Assembly (NCBI GenBank): GCA_018001015.1
Contig: JAGNIV010000002.1
Coordinates: 124,001-188,000 of the forward strand
Direction of reading: 5' to 3'
DNA: 64,000 bases
Source: Phenylobacterium sp.
GTDB lineage: Bacteria; Pseudomonadota; Alphaproteobacteria; Caulobacterales; Caulobacteraceae
Shown here: positions 23,640 to 31,610 of the stretch, piece after piece
How the letters are laid out: each line of letters starts with the position of its first letter
How positions within the stretch are numbered: position 1 is the stretch's first letter
Translations under genes and position numbers: made by a program
The notes under the pieces: generated by a model
Told to the model about the DNA's origin: nothing
What the model saw: only the letters and a program-made list of their open reading frames with translations
Database searches by the model: none

Positions 23640-26075
23640 ATGCTGCCTGTTGAGGAAATCCTGCCTGCCTTGCAGGCGGCCCTGGTGGAAAACACCTCCG
23701 CTGTCCTGGTGGCGCCGCCCGGGGCCGGCAAGACGACCCTGGTCCCGCTGCGCCTGCTGGACGCGGCCTGGCTGGCCGGGGCCAAGATCATCATGCTGGA
23801 GCCCCGGCGCCTGGCCGCCCGCGCCGCCGCCGACCGCATGGCCAAGACCCTGGGCGAGCGGGTGGGGGAAACCGTTGGCTATCGGGTGCGGATGCAGTCG
23901 CGGATCTCGGCCAGGACCCGGATCGAGGTGGTCACCGAGGGCGTCTTCAGTCGGATGATTCTTGGCGACCCAACCCTGGAGGGGGTGGGCCTGGTGATCT
24001 TCGACGAGTTCCACGAGCGCAGCCTGGACGCCGACCTGGGCCTGGCCCTGGCCCGCGACGCGCAGGGGCTGCTGCGCGACGACCTGCGCCTGCTGGTGAT
24101 GTCGGCGACCCTGGACGGCGCCGCCGTCGCCCGCCTGCTGGAAGCGCCTGTGGTGGAGAGCCAGGGGCGGGCCTTCCCCGTCGAGACCCGCTATCTCGGC
24201 CGCGACGAGCGCCAGCGGCTGGAGGACCGCACGGTCCGCGCCGTGGAGCGGGCGCTCGCCGAGGAGACCGGCAGCATCTTGGTCTTCCTGCCAGGCCAGG
24301 GCGAAATCCGCCGTACCGCCGACCTGCTGTCCGAACGTGTTCGCCGCCCTGACGTGCAGATCGCGCCGCTCTACGGCGCGCTGGACCCGGCCGAGCAGGA
24401 CCGCGCCATCTCCCCGGCGCCGGCGGGCGTCCGCAAGGTGGTGCTGGCGACCTCCATCGCCGAGACCAGCCTGACCATCGAGGGCGTCCGGGTCGTGATC
24501 GATAGCGGTGTCGCCCGCGTGCCGCGCTTTGATCCCGCCAGCGGCCTGACCCGTCTGGCGACGGTCCGCGTCAGCCGCGCCGCCGCAGACCAGCGCCGGG
24601 GCCGCGCCGGCCGCACCGAGCCCGGCGTCGCCTACCGGCTATGGGACGAGGCTGAGACCCGCGCCTTGCCGGCCTATGCCGATCCCGAAATTCTCGACGC
24701 CGACCTCTCGGGCCTGGCGCTGGATCTTGCCCGCTGGGGGGCCAAGGACGTGGGCGCCTTGGCCTTCCTGGACGCCCCGCCAGCCGCCGCCTTCGCCGAG
24801 GCCCGCACCCTGCTGCGCCGCTTGGAGGCCCTCACCGACGACGGCGTCCTGACCCCGCACGGCGAGGCGCTGAGCGGCATGCCGCTGGCGCCGCGTCTCG
24901 CCCACATGATCCTCAAGGCCGCGGCCACCAACCAGGCGCCCCGCGCCGCGCGCATCGCCGCCCTGGTGACCGAGCGCAACCTCGGCGGCCGCGACGCGGA
25001 CCTGCGCCACCGCCTGGAGAGTTTCGAGCGTGACCGCTCGCCTCGCGCCCGTGACGCCAAGGCCCTCGCCGACCGCTGGGCAGGCATGGCCGGCAGGGCG
25101 GGCAAGGGCGAGCCCCTTGAGGACGGTCTGCTCCTGGCCTTCGCCTATCCAGAGCGCATCGCCAAGGCCCGCGGTCCCACCGGCGAGTTCCAGCTGGTCA
25201 GCGGCCGGGGCGCCTTCGTGGAGCCCACCGACGCCCTGGCCCGCGAGAAGTGGCTGGCCATCGCCGAGCTGGGGGGCGGAGACCGGCGTGACCGGGTCCT
25301 GCTGGCCGCGCCCCTGGACGAGGTTGAGCTGATCGCCGCCTTCGCCGACCAACTGGTGGTCGAGAGCCGCCTGGAGGAGAGCGGCGGCGGCCGCTTGCGG
25401 GCCAAGCAGATCACCCGCCTGGGCCGCCTGACCCTGCGCGAACAGATCGACGAGAACCCGGACCCCAAGCTGATCGCCGCCGCCCTGGCCGACCGGGTTC
25501 GCAATGAGGGTCTGGGAGCGCTCGCCTGGGGGCCGGCCGCCGAGGCCCTTCGCGCCCGAGTCGGCTTCCTGCGCGCCGCCGGGGGCGACTGGCCCGATCT
25601 TTCGGACGCAGCCCTGCTCGATAGGCTGGACGACTGGTTGGTCCCTCTGCTGCCGGGGCTGCGTTCCCTGGCCGCCCTCAAGCCGGACGCCCTCGACGGC
25701 GCCTTGCGCAGCTTGATCGCCTGGGACCAGCAGCGCCGCCTCGACGCCGCCGCGCCCCTGCGCTGGACGGCGCCCACCGGCAACGCCTTCACCATCGACT
25801 ACGCCGCCGAGGGCGGTCCGCGCGTCGATGTGCGGGTGCAGGAAGTGTTCGGCTTGACCGAGCATCCCACCGTGGCGGGCGGGACTCCGCTCACCCTCTC
25901 TCTGCTGTCGCCTGGCCACCGCCCGGTCCAGACCACCAAGGACCTGCCGGGCTTCTGGAAAGGATCGTGGAAGGACGTCCGCTCCGACATGCGCGGCCGC
26001 TATCCCAAGCACGTCTGGCCCGAAGACCCGGCCAACACCGCGCCGACCGCCAGGGCCAAGCCGCGTGGGACTTAG
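23640..26075 (+). CDS. hrpB: ATP-dependent RNA helicase HrpB
   Basis: An 811-residue DEAH-family helicase of the HrpB type. Motif I is APPGAGKTTLVPL (about residues 25-37), motif Ia MLEPRRLAARAAA, motif II FDEFHERS (a DEFH box), motif III MSATLDG, motif V LATSIAETSLTIEGV and motif VI QRRGRAGRTEPGVAY. The helicase-associated (HA2) and C-terminal HrpB_C domains follow, ending in GFWKGSWKDVRSDMRGRYPKH split by residue breaks, a family hallmark. E. coli HrpB has no assigned essential role; it is thought to act on RNA. The ATG at 23640 has only a weak ribosome signal. Its stop lies 3 bp from the convergent RNA methyltransferase. Confidence 0.95.
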   Translation: MLPVEEILPALQAALVENTSAVLVAPPGAGKTTLVPLRLLDAAWLAGAKIIMLEPRRLAARAAADRMAKTLGERVGETVGYRVRMQSRISARTRIEVVTEGVFSRMILGDPTLEGVGLVIFDEFHERSLDADLGLALARDAQGLLRDDLRLLVMSATLDGAAVARLLEAPVVESQGRAFPVETRYLGRDERQRLEDRTVRAVERALAEETGSILVFLPGQGEIRRTADLLSERVRRPDVQIAPLYGALDPAEQDRAISPAPAGVRKVVLATSIAETSLTIEGVRVVIDSGVARVPRFDPASGLTRLATVRVSRAAADQRRGRAGRTEPGVAYRLWDEAETRALPAYADPEILDADLSGLALDLARWGAKDVGALAFLDAPPAAAFAEARTLLRRLEALTDDGVLTPHGEALSGMPLAPRLAHMILKAAATNQAPRAARIAALVTERNLGGRDADLRHRLESFERDRSPRARDAKALADRWAGMAGRAGKGEPLEDGLLLAFAYPERIAKARGPTGEFQLVSGRGAFVEPTDALAREKWLAIAELGGGDRRDRVLLAAPLDEVELIAAFADQLVVESRLEESGGGRLRAKQITRLGRLTLREQIDENPDPKLIAAALADRVRNEGLGALAWGPAAEALRARVGFLRAAGGDWPDLSDAALLDRLDDWLVPLLPGLRSLAALKPDALDGALRSLIAWDQQRRLDAAAPLRWTAPTGNAFTIDYAAEGGPRVDVRVQEVFGLTEHPTVAGGTPLTLSLLSPGHRPVQTTKDLPGFWKGSWKDVRSDMRGRYPKHVWPEDPANTAPTARAKPRGT

Positions 26076-26078
26076 AGT

Positions 26079-26870
26079 CTAGGCCGTGGCCGCGTAGATC
26101 ATCACGCCGGTGGCCACCGACAGGTTCAGGCTGTCGGCTCGGCCGCGCATGGGAATCTTGACGTTGACGTCGCAGAGGGCGGCCATTTCCGGCGTCAGGC
26201 CCTGTTGTTCGTTGCCCATGAACACCAGGGCGGGCTTGGCGTAGCTGGCATCGGTGTGGGTCACCGTGGCGGTCAGCAGGGTGCCGATGACCGAGCCCGG
26301 CCATGTCTTTCGCCAGGCCGCGAAGGCGTCCTCGGCGGCCCGGACGATGGGGACAGCGAAAACCGAGCCCATGGTGGCGCGCACCGCCTCCACCGAGAAC
26401 GGATCGCAGCATTCCCCCACCAGGATCACCGCGCCGCAGCCCGCCGCGTCGGCGGTGCGCACGATGGTCCCCAGGTTGCCGGGATCGCGCACCCGGTGCA
26501 GGGCGACGAAGCAGGGGGCCGATGACGGGGCCAGGGCCTCCAGCGGCATGAACATCTGGTGGAACACACCCACGACGGCCTGCGGATTGTCGCGGCGCGA
26601 GACCTTGGCGAGGATCTCCTGAGTGACCTCGATCACCTCGCCGCCGCCGGCCCGCGTGGCGGTCATGGCCTGGCGGAGCAGCGGGTGGCCGTCGGCTTGT
26701 GCGCCGTACATCAGGATGGCCGGCGCGTGGCCGGTCTCGATGGCCTCGGTGACGATCTTCAGCCCCTCAGCCACGAACAGGCCGGTCTCGTCGCGTTCCT
26801 TGCGCAGGTGCAGGGCGCGGACCGCCTTGACCGTCGGATTGGTCAGGGAGGTGACGGTTCGGTCGCTCAC
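26079..26870 (-). CDS. SpoU/TrmH-family RNA 2'-O-methyltransferase
   Basis: A 263-residue SPOUT enzyme. The N-terminal substrate-binding part (SLTNPTVKAVRALHLRK, RDETGLFVAEGLKIV) is followed by the knotted SpoU domain with motif 1 HRVRDPGNLGTIVRTADAAG (the catalytic Arg/Asn set, seen in two pieces), motif 2 FMGNEQQGLTPE and motif 3 IPMRGRADSLNLSVATGVMIY. It should methylate ribose in rRNA or tRNA with SAM. The start is a GTG at 26870 that overlaps the stop of the upstream methyltransferase (GTGA), so the two RNA-modifying enzymes are co-translated. The exact target nucleotide cannot be told. Confidence 0.92.
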   Translation of the reverse strand: MSDRTVTSLTNPTVKAVRALHLRKERDETGLFVAEGLKIVTEAIETGHAPAILMYGAQADGHPLLRQAMTATRAGGGEVIEVTQEILAKVSRRDNPQAVVGVFHQMFMPLEALAPSSAPCFVALHRVRDPGNLGTIVRTADAAGCGAVILVGECCDPFSVEAVRATMGSVFAVPIVRAAEDAFAAWRKTWPGSVIGTLLTATVTHTDASYAKPALVFMGNEQQGLTPEMAALCDVNVKIPMRGRADSLNLSVATGVMIYAATA

Positions 26871-27769
26871 GGCGCCCACCGGGCGTAGAAGGACATGCCG
26901 ATCTGGCGGGCGCCGTCCTGTTGCACCAGGGCCAGTTCGCCCCACTCGATGGTTCCGGCCCGGTCCTTCAGCTTCTCCGACAGCAGACCGGCCAGCGCCG
27001 CGCCGGAGATACGCTCGGCATAGGCGTTCAGCAGCAGGAATTCCGCCTTATCCGAAAGAAGTTGAGCGCATAGGGTCGAAAGCTCAGGCAAATTCTCAAA
27101 TAGTTTCCAGACCTCACCGTCAGGTCCGCGGCCATATTTCGGGGGGTCCAGAATGATGCCTTCGTACTTCGAGCCCCGCCGCACTTCCCGCTGCACGTAG
27201 CGGCGGGCGTCTTCACAGATCCAACGGATCGGCTTGTCGGAAAGTCCCGAGGCCTCGGCGTTCTCCCGAGCCCAGCCGATGGCCTTCTTTGAGGCGTCCA
27301 CATGGGTCACCGCCGCGCCGGCCGCGGCGCAGACCAGGCTGGCGACACCGGTATAGCCGAACAAATTCAGAATCTTGGGCTGGCCTTCTGCGGCGCGCAC
27401 CTTCTGGTCCAGCCAGGCCCAGTTGGCCGCCTGCTCCGGGAAGAAGGCCAGGTGGCGGAAGGCGGTGAAGCGGGCCTTGAAGTTGACGTCCTGCCAGGAG
27501 AGCGGCCAGGTATCCTTGGGCTGCTCCCGGAAACGCCAGCGGCCGGCGTCCTCCTCGTCGGTGGGATCGAACACCGCGTCGGCGGCCCCCCAGACATCTT
27601 CCCCCAGTGACGGCGTCCACAGGCACTGCGGCTCTGGCCGGACCACGGCGTAGCGACCGTAGCGCTCCAGCTTGCGCCCATTGCCGCTGTCGATCAGGGC
27701 GTAATCGGCCCAGCCGGTGGTGCGCATGACGCCGGGGGCCTCGGCGACGGTGGGGGCAGGCTTGCTCAT
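26867..27769 (-). CDS. Class I SAM-dependent methyltransferase, RlmI/RlmK-like
   Basis: A 300-residue enzyme with an N-terminal beta-rich part (WADYALIDSGNGRKLERYGRY, here read in two halves) and a Rossmann methyltransferase domain: SAM-binding ILNLFGYTGVASLVCAAAG, acidic THVDASKKAIGWARENA, WICEDARRYVQRE, and catalytic-site LDPPKYGRGPDGEVW. This DPPKYG motif is shared with the rRNA m5C methyltransferase RlmI and related enzymes. The PUA domain of RlmI is missing. The ATG at 27769 is one of two good starts; the second is MRTTGWADY 14 codons later. It is the first gene of a pair with a SpoU enzyme, divergent from the TetR gene. Confidence 0.85.
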   Translation of the reverse strand: MSKPAPTVAEAPGVMRTTGWADYALIDSGNGRKLERYGRYAVVRPEPQCLWTPSLGEDVWGAADAVFDPTDEEDAGRWRFREQPKDTWPLSWQDVNFKARFTAFRHLAFFPEQAANWAWLDQKVRAAEGQPKILNLFGYTGVASLVCAAAGAAVTHVDASKKAIGWARENAEASGLSDKPIRWICEDARRYVQREVRRGSKYEGIILDPPKYGRGPDGEVWKLFENLPELSTLCAQLLSDKAEFLLLNAYAERISGAALAGLLSEKLKDRAGTIEWGELALVQQDGARQIGMSFYARWAP

Positions 27770-27951
27770 GCCCTTGGCCTTACCCGTTCCGGCCTCGCGG
27801 CGTCCAGTCGGGCGCGCGCCGGTTGATGGGGTCAGTATGGAAGAGTGGGTATGGCGCACGGCGCTGTGATGCCGCATTGTTGCAGGCCTGACTTGCGCCG
27901 GATGGCCTTTTGGTTTCCGCTGCAAGCTGTTCGGATGACGAAAGGATTCCC

Positions 27952-28581
27952 GTGACGACAGCAGTGACCACGAGGCGCTCGGCGCGCAAGCCCAAGGGCG
28001 ATGGGCACCTTCGCAGGGCGGAAATCCTCGAGGCCGCGGAACGTATTTTCGTGGCCGAGGGCTACGAGGGCGCCACCATCCGCAAGATCGCCGACGAGGT
28101 CGGGGTCTCCTCCACCGCCCTCTACATGCACTTCCCCGACAAGGGCGGCATCCTGCTGGAGATCTGCGAGCGGACCATCATCCAGCTCCTGGAACGCAAC
28201 GCCGCCATCGCCGCGCGGCCGTTGGACGCCGTCACCCGCGTCAAGGAGATGCTCGACTCCTATATGCGGTGGGGTTTCGAGCACCCGAACGCCTATCTGC
28301 TTGTGTTCGCGGGCGTTCACCCCGTATCGACCGTCTGGCACGAAGGCACGGCGGACATGAGCGCGCGATGCTACGAAATCTTCAGCGGCGCGGTGCGCGA
28401 GATCGCGGCCGAGGGACGGCTGCGGACCGGCACCGGCGACAGCGCAGCCCAGGCGCTTTGGGCGGCGTGCCATGGCGTGGTGGCGCTGATGATCAGCCGC
28501 CCGAACTTCGACTGGGCGCCGGTGGACGAGGTGATCGAGGTCACTCTCAGCGGCCTGATGCACGGCCTCGTCGTCGACTGA
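27952..28581 (+). CDS. TetR-family transcriptional regulator
   Basis: A 209-residue repressor-type protein. The N-terminal helix-turn-helix is standard: RRAEILEAAERIFVAEGYEG, then TIRKIADEVGVSSTALYMHFPDKGGIL (about residues 22-65). The C-terminal ligand domain contains MRWGFEHPNAYLLVF and ends WAPVDEVIEVTLSGLMHGL, like the TetR_C_33 group. The start is a GTG with AAAGGA 5 nt upstream. The 182-bp region on its 5' side is shared with a divergent methyltransferase gene and is the likely operator; I did not find a convincing palindrome there. It is directly followed by, and may be coupled to, a BtuFCD/Fec-type transporter operon, which it may control. Confidence 0.9.
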   Translation: MTTAVTTRRSARKPKGDGHLRRAEILEAAERIFVAEGYEGATIRKIADEVGVSSTALYMHFPDKGGILLEICERTIIQLLERNAAIAARPLDAVTRVKEMLDSYMRWGFEHPNAYLLVFAGVHPVSTVWHEGTADMSARCYEIFSGAVREIAAEGRLRTGTGDSAAQALWAACHGVVALMISRPNFDWAPVDEVIEVTLSGLMHGLVVD

Positions 28582-29369
28582 TCGCGGCGCTCGTCGCGGC
28601 CTTGAGCTTCGCGGGCGCCGCCCAGGCGGCTCCGCGTGTCCTCTCCCTGGATCAATGCGCCGACCAGTACGTCCTGGCGCTGAGTCCGCGCGTCTCCATC
28701 GTGGGCCTCTCCACCCGGGCCAACGATCCTGATTCCCGGCTGCGCGAGCTGGCCCGCGGGCTGCCCCTGCGCCGGACCACGCTGGAGTCGGCGCTGGCCG
28801 CGAGGCCTGATCTCGTCGTGCGCTACTGGGGCGGCGACCCGCGCTTTATCGCCCAGCTTGAGACGCGTGGTGTTCGCGTCGTCACCATCGAGGACGCCTC
28901 CGACTTCGGCGGCGTGCGGGCCAATGTCCGCCGCGTCGCCGCCGCCATGGACCGCCAGGCGCAGGGCGAGGCTGTGATCGCCAAGATGGACGCCCGACTG
29001 GATCGTTCGGCCGGCGCCTGGCGCGGCGCGACGGCGCTCTATATCACCCCCGGCGGCTTCACCGGCGGGGAGGGGACCTTGGTGCATCTGATCCTGAAGT
29101 CCGCCGGCCTGACCCCCACGCCGCCAGGGCCCGGATTCCAGCCGATCTCGCTGGAGCGCCTGGCGATCAAGCCCCCACGCGCCCTGGTGTTGGGGTTCTT
29201 CGACGACTTCATGCTGGCCAATAACCGTTGGGGTCTGGGCCGACACCAGGTCATGCGCCGGGTCGCCGCCGAGCGCACGGTGGCCAGCCTGCCGAGCGCC
29301 ATGCTGGGCTGTCCTGATCCCTCCGCCGCCGAGGCCGTGGAAATCCTGGCCGCGAAGGCCCCGCGATGA
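28578..29369 (+). CDS. ABC transporter substrate-binding protein (BtuF/FepB class)
   Basis: A periplasmic binding protein of the class III fold (Peripla_BP_2) that captures cobalamin or an iron chelate. A signal sequence LIAALVAALSFAGAAQA is followed by PRVLSLDQCADQYVLAL, LESALAARPDLVVRYWGG, VRVVTIEDASDFGGVR and a C-terminal HQVMRRVAAERTV. No ATG, GTG or TTG precedes the signal peptide in a sensible place. A CTG at 28578 overlaps the TetR stop as CTGA, so a CTG start is proposed, giving 263 residues; the next upstream GTG in frame would add residues from inside the TetR gene. Its stop overlaps the permease start (ATGA). The B12-versus-iron choice is open; the LDQCADQ form slightly favours the BtuF-like group. 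Confidence 0.78.
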   Translation: MIAALVAALSFAGAAQAAPRVLSLDQCADQYVLALSPRVSIVGLSTRANDPDSRLRELARGLPLRRTTLESALAARPDLVVRYWGGDPRFIAQLETRGVRVVTIEDASDFGGVRANVRRVAAAMDRQAQGEAVIAKMDARLDRSAGAWRGATALYITPGGFTGGEGTLVHLILKSAGLTPTPPGPGFQPISLERLAIKPPRALVLGFFDDFMLANNRWGLGRHQVMRRVAAERTVASLPSAMLGCPDPSAAEAVEILAAKAPR

Positions 29370-30343
29370 AGCTGAACCTGTTGCTCGTCGCCGCGCTGCT
29401 GGTCCTCCTGGCGCTTGGCCTGCTGCTGGGGGAGACGGCGCTCAGCGCCGCCCAATACGCCCAGGCCTTCGGCGACCCGGCCTCGGGCCCCGGCGAAATC
29501 CTCTGGGCGATCCGCGCACCCCGCGTCGTGGCCGCCGCGGTGGTGGGGGCCGCCCTGGGCCTGGCCGGGGCGGTGATGCAGGGCCTGCTGCGCAACCCCC
29601 TGGCCGATCCAGGGGTGCTGGGCGTTTCCGCCGGCGCGGGCCTTGGGGCGTCCCTGGCCATCGCCCTGGGTCTCGCCGCCATTCCCGGGGGGACGGAGGC
29701 CGCGGCCCTGGCGGCGGCGCTGGCCACGGGACTGCTGCTGACGGCGCTGGCCGCCCGGTTCCGCGAGCCGGAAACCCTGATCCTGTTCGGCGTGGCGCTC
29801 TCGGCCTTCGCCGGGGCCCTGACCTCGCTGATCTTCAACCTCTCGCCGTCCCCGGTGACCACTGCGGAGATCCTGTCGTGGCTGATGGGCTCGGTGGCCA
29901 ACCGCAGCTGGAGCGATATCGGCTGGGAGTTGGCGCCCATGACGCTCGGCGCGGTCCTATGCGTTTACGCCGCGCGAGGCCTGGTGATGCTGACCCTGGG
30001 CGAGGAGACCGCCGCCATGTCCGGCCTGCCCATGGGCCGCCTGCGCGCCGCTGCGGTCGCGGGGGCTTCGCTGCTCACCGGCGCCGCCGTGGCCATGGCC
30101 GGAATCATCGGCTTCGTGGGCCTGGCCGCCCCCCACCTGGTTCGCGCCGGCGCAGGGGCGGACCCCGCCAAGGCGCTCGCGCCCTCGGCCCTGGCCGGCG
30201 CCCTCCTGCTTACCGCCGCCGACATCGCCGCCCGCATGATCCCCACCGACCAGGAACTCAAGCTAGGGGTGGTCACCGCCCTGTTCGGCGCACCGTTGTT
30301 CGCCCTGATCGCCTGGCGCGCCGCCCGGAGCTGGCGCGTATGA
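29366..30343 (+). CDS. FecCD/BtuC-type ABC transporter permease
   Basis: A 325-residue inner-membrane permease with about ten helices. Typical BtuC/FecCD signatures are IRAPRVVAAAVVGAALGLAG, AVMQGLLRNPLADPGVLGVSAGAG (in two parts) and, near the C-terminus, the coupling-helix and last-helix region GIIGFVGLAAPHLVR, followed by IAARMIPTDQELKLGVVTAL. It would form the transmembrane dimer for the neighbouring binding protein and ATPase. It overlaps both neighbours by 4 nt (ATGA), so the four genes from here to the small hydrolase are translationally coupled. Confidence 0.93.
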   Translation: MKLNLLLVAALLVLLALGLLLGETALSAAQYAQAFGDPASGPGEILWAIRAPRVVAAAVVGAALGLAGAVMQGLLRNPLADPGVLGVSAGAGLGASLAIALGLAAIPGGTEAAALAAALATGLLLTALAARFREPETLILFGVALSAFAGALTSLIFNLSPSPVTTAEILSWLMGSVANRSWSDIGWELAPMTLGAVLCVYAARGLVMLTLGEETAAMSGLPMGRLRAAAVAGASLLTGAAVAMAGIIGFVGLAAPHLVRAGAGADPAKALAPSALAGALLLTAADIAARMIPTDQELKLGVVTALFGAPLFALIAWRAARSWRV

Positions 30344-31101
30344 CCGCGGCTCTTTCCCTGCACGAGGCCACCGTCCGACGGGGGGATGTCGAGGTGCTTA
30401 GGGGCGCCAGCCTGACGGTTCAGGCGCGAGAAGTGGTCGGCGTCGTCGGCCCCAACGGCGCGGGCAAGACCACTCTGCTTCGCGCCGCCCTGGGCCTGGC
30501 CAGGCTCTCCGCCGGCCGCGCCGACCTCGCCGGCCGCGACGTGGCGAGCCTCGACGACGCCCGCCGCGCGGATCTGGCTGGCTACCTTCCCCAGGAGCGC
30601 CGCGTCGGCTGGAACCTGCCGGCCTGGCGCATCGCCAGCCTGGGCGCGGCCCGAAAGCCGCCCGCCTTGGCGCAGGCCGCCGCCCTGAAGGCCCTGGACC
30701 GCGTCGGCCTCTCCGGCCTGGCCGGGCGGGGGGTGCTCGACCTCTCCGGCGGGGAGCGGGCCCGGGTGTTGCTGGCCCGCCTGTTGGTCACTGGCGCGCC
30801 GCTGCTGGTGGCCGATGAGCCTGCGGCCGGCCTCGACCCGGACGCCCAGCTGCTGTCGCTGGAGCTGTTCCGCGAGGAGGCCGCACGTGGCGCCGCCGTC
30901 GTCCTGACCCTTCACGACCTCGGGCTGGCGGCGCGGACCTGCGACCGGCTGGTGGTGGTGAGCGCGGGCGCCATCGTCGCCGACGGCGCGCCTCGCGACG
31001 CCTTGACCTCCGCCGTTCTGCGGGAGGTCTTCGGTCTGGAGGGCGCTCTGGAAGAGACCGCCGCCGGTCTCACCCTGGCGGCGCGGCGGGCGCGGTCATG
31101 A
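30340..31101 (+). CDS. ABC transporter ATP-binding protein (BtuD/FecE class)
   Basis: A 253-residue ATPase. Walker A is VVGPNGAGKTTLLRA (about residues 33-47), the Q loop lies at GYLPQERRVGW, the signature is DLSGGERARVLLARLL, Walker B is LLVADEPAAGLDPDAQ, and the switch His is in LTLHDLGLAARTCDRL. It powers import through the neighbouring FecCD-type permease. The longer frame upstream lies inside the permease gene and is ignored; the ATG at 30340 overlaps the permease stop, and the stop overlaps the next ATG at 31098. Both overlaps are ATGA. Confidence 0.93.
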   Translation: MTAALSLHEATVRRGDVEVLRGASLTVQAREVVGVVGPNGAGKTTLLRAALGLARLSAGRADLAGRDVASLDDARRADLAGYLPQERRVGWNLPAWRIASLGAARKPPALAQAAALKALDRVGLSGLAGRGVLDLSGGERARVLLARLLVTGAPLLVADEPAAGLDPDAQLLSLELFREEAARGAAVVLTLHDLGLAARTCDRLVVVSAGAIVADGAPRDALTSAVLREVFGLEGALEETAAGLTLAARRARS

Positions 31102-31610
31102 AGCTGCTGGGCCTGCCCGGACGCGAACCGTCCACCCTGGCTCAGATGGAGGCGCTCCTCGCCCGCCTGGAGATCGGCCAGACCGAGACGGAGATCCGCC
31201 ATCACGGCTTCTGGGCGACCGACTGGAGCGATCCCGACGTGCTGCCGGAGGCCGAGGCGGTCGCCCGGCTCAGCGCCGACCTGGTGATCGCCAAGTCCAT
31301 TGGAACCCTGGTCGCCATGCTGGCTGTGGCCCGTGAGGGTTTCGCACCCACGGCCTGCGTCTTCATCGCCACGCCGTTGAACCGGCTGATCGCGGAGGAG
31401 GAGGTCGCGCTCCTCGAGGCCCACTGCGCTGCGATCCCGACCCTGTTCGTCCAGCAGTCCGACGATTTCAACGGCGCCTATGGCCCCCTGGCGCAGATCG
31501 TGGCGCGCCATCCGGGCTGCGCGGCCGTGGAAATCCCGGGCGGGGACCATCTCTATGAGGACATCGAGCTGATCGCCCCCTTGATCGAGGCCTGGGTCAA
31601 CGACGCCTAG
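31098..31610 (+). CDS. Small alpha/beta-hydrolase-like protein in the importer operon
   Basis: A 170-residue cytoplasmic protein with features of a minimal alpha/beta hydrolase: the N-terminal strand KLLGLPGREPS, a nucleophile-elbow-like LVIAKSIGTLVAML (Ser about residue 67), a strand IPTLFVQQSDDFNG where an acid could sit, and a terminal His in VEIPGGDHLYED. The elbow has Lys at the position of the usual first Gly, as in some YdeN/RBBP9-type hydrolases. It is the last gene of the TetR-BtuFCD-like operon, overlapping the ATPase gene by 4 nt, so it may process the imported ligand. That role is inferred. Its stop overlaps the stop of the convergent transglycosylase gene by 4 bp. Confidence 0.62.
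   Translation: MKLLGLPGREPSTLAQMEALLARLEIGQTETEIRHHGFWATDWSDPDVLPEAEAVARLSADLVIAKSIGTLVAMLAVAREGFAPTACVFIATPLNRLIAEEEVALLEAHCAAIPTLFVQQSDDFNGAYGPLAQIVARHPGCAAVEIPGGDHLYEDIELIAPLIEAWVNDA

Noticed and set aside
27770..27951. Cobalamin riboswitch or TetR operator before the importer operon
   Set aside because: No B12-box or switch-like conserved core was recognised, and the only inverted match (TTGCAG/CTGCAA) is short and widely spaced.
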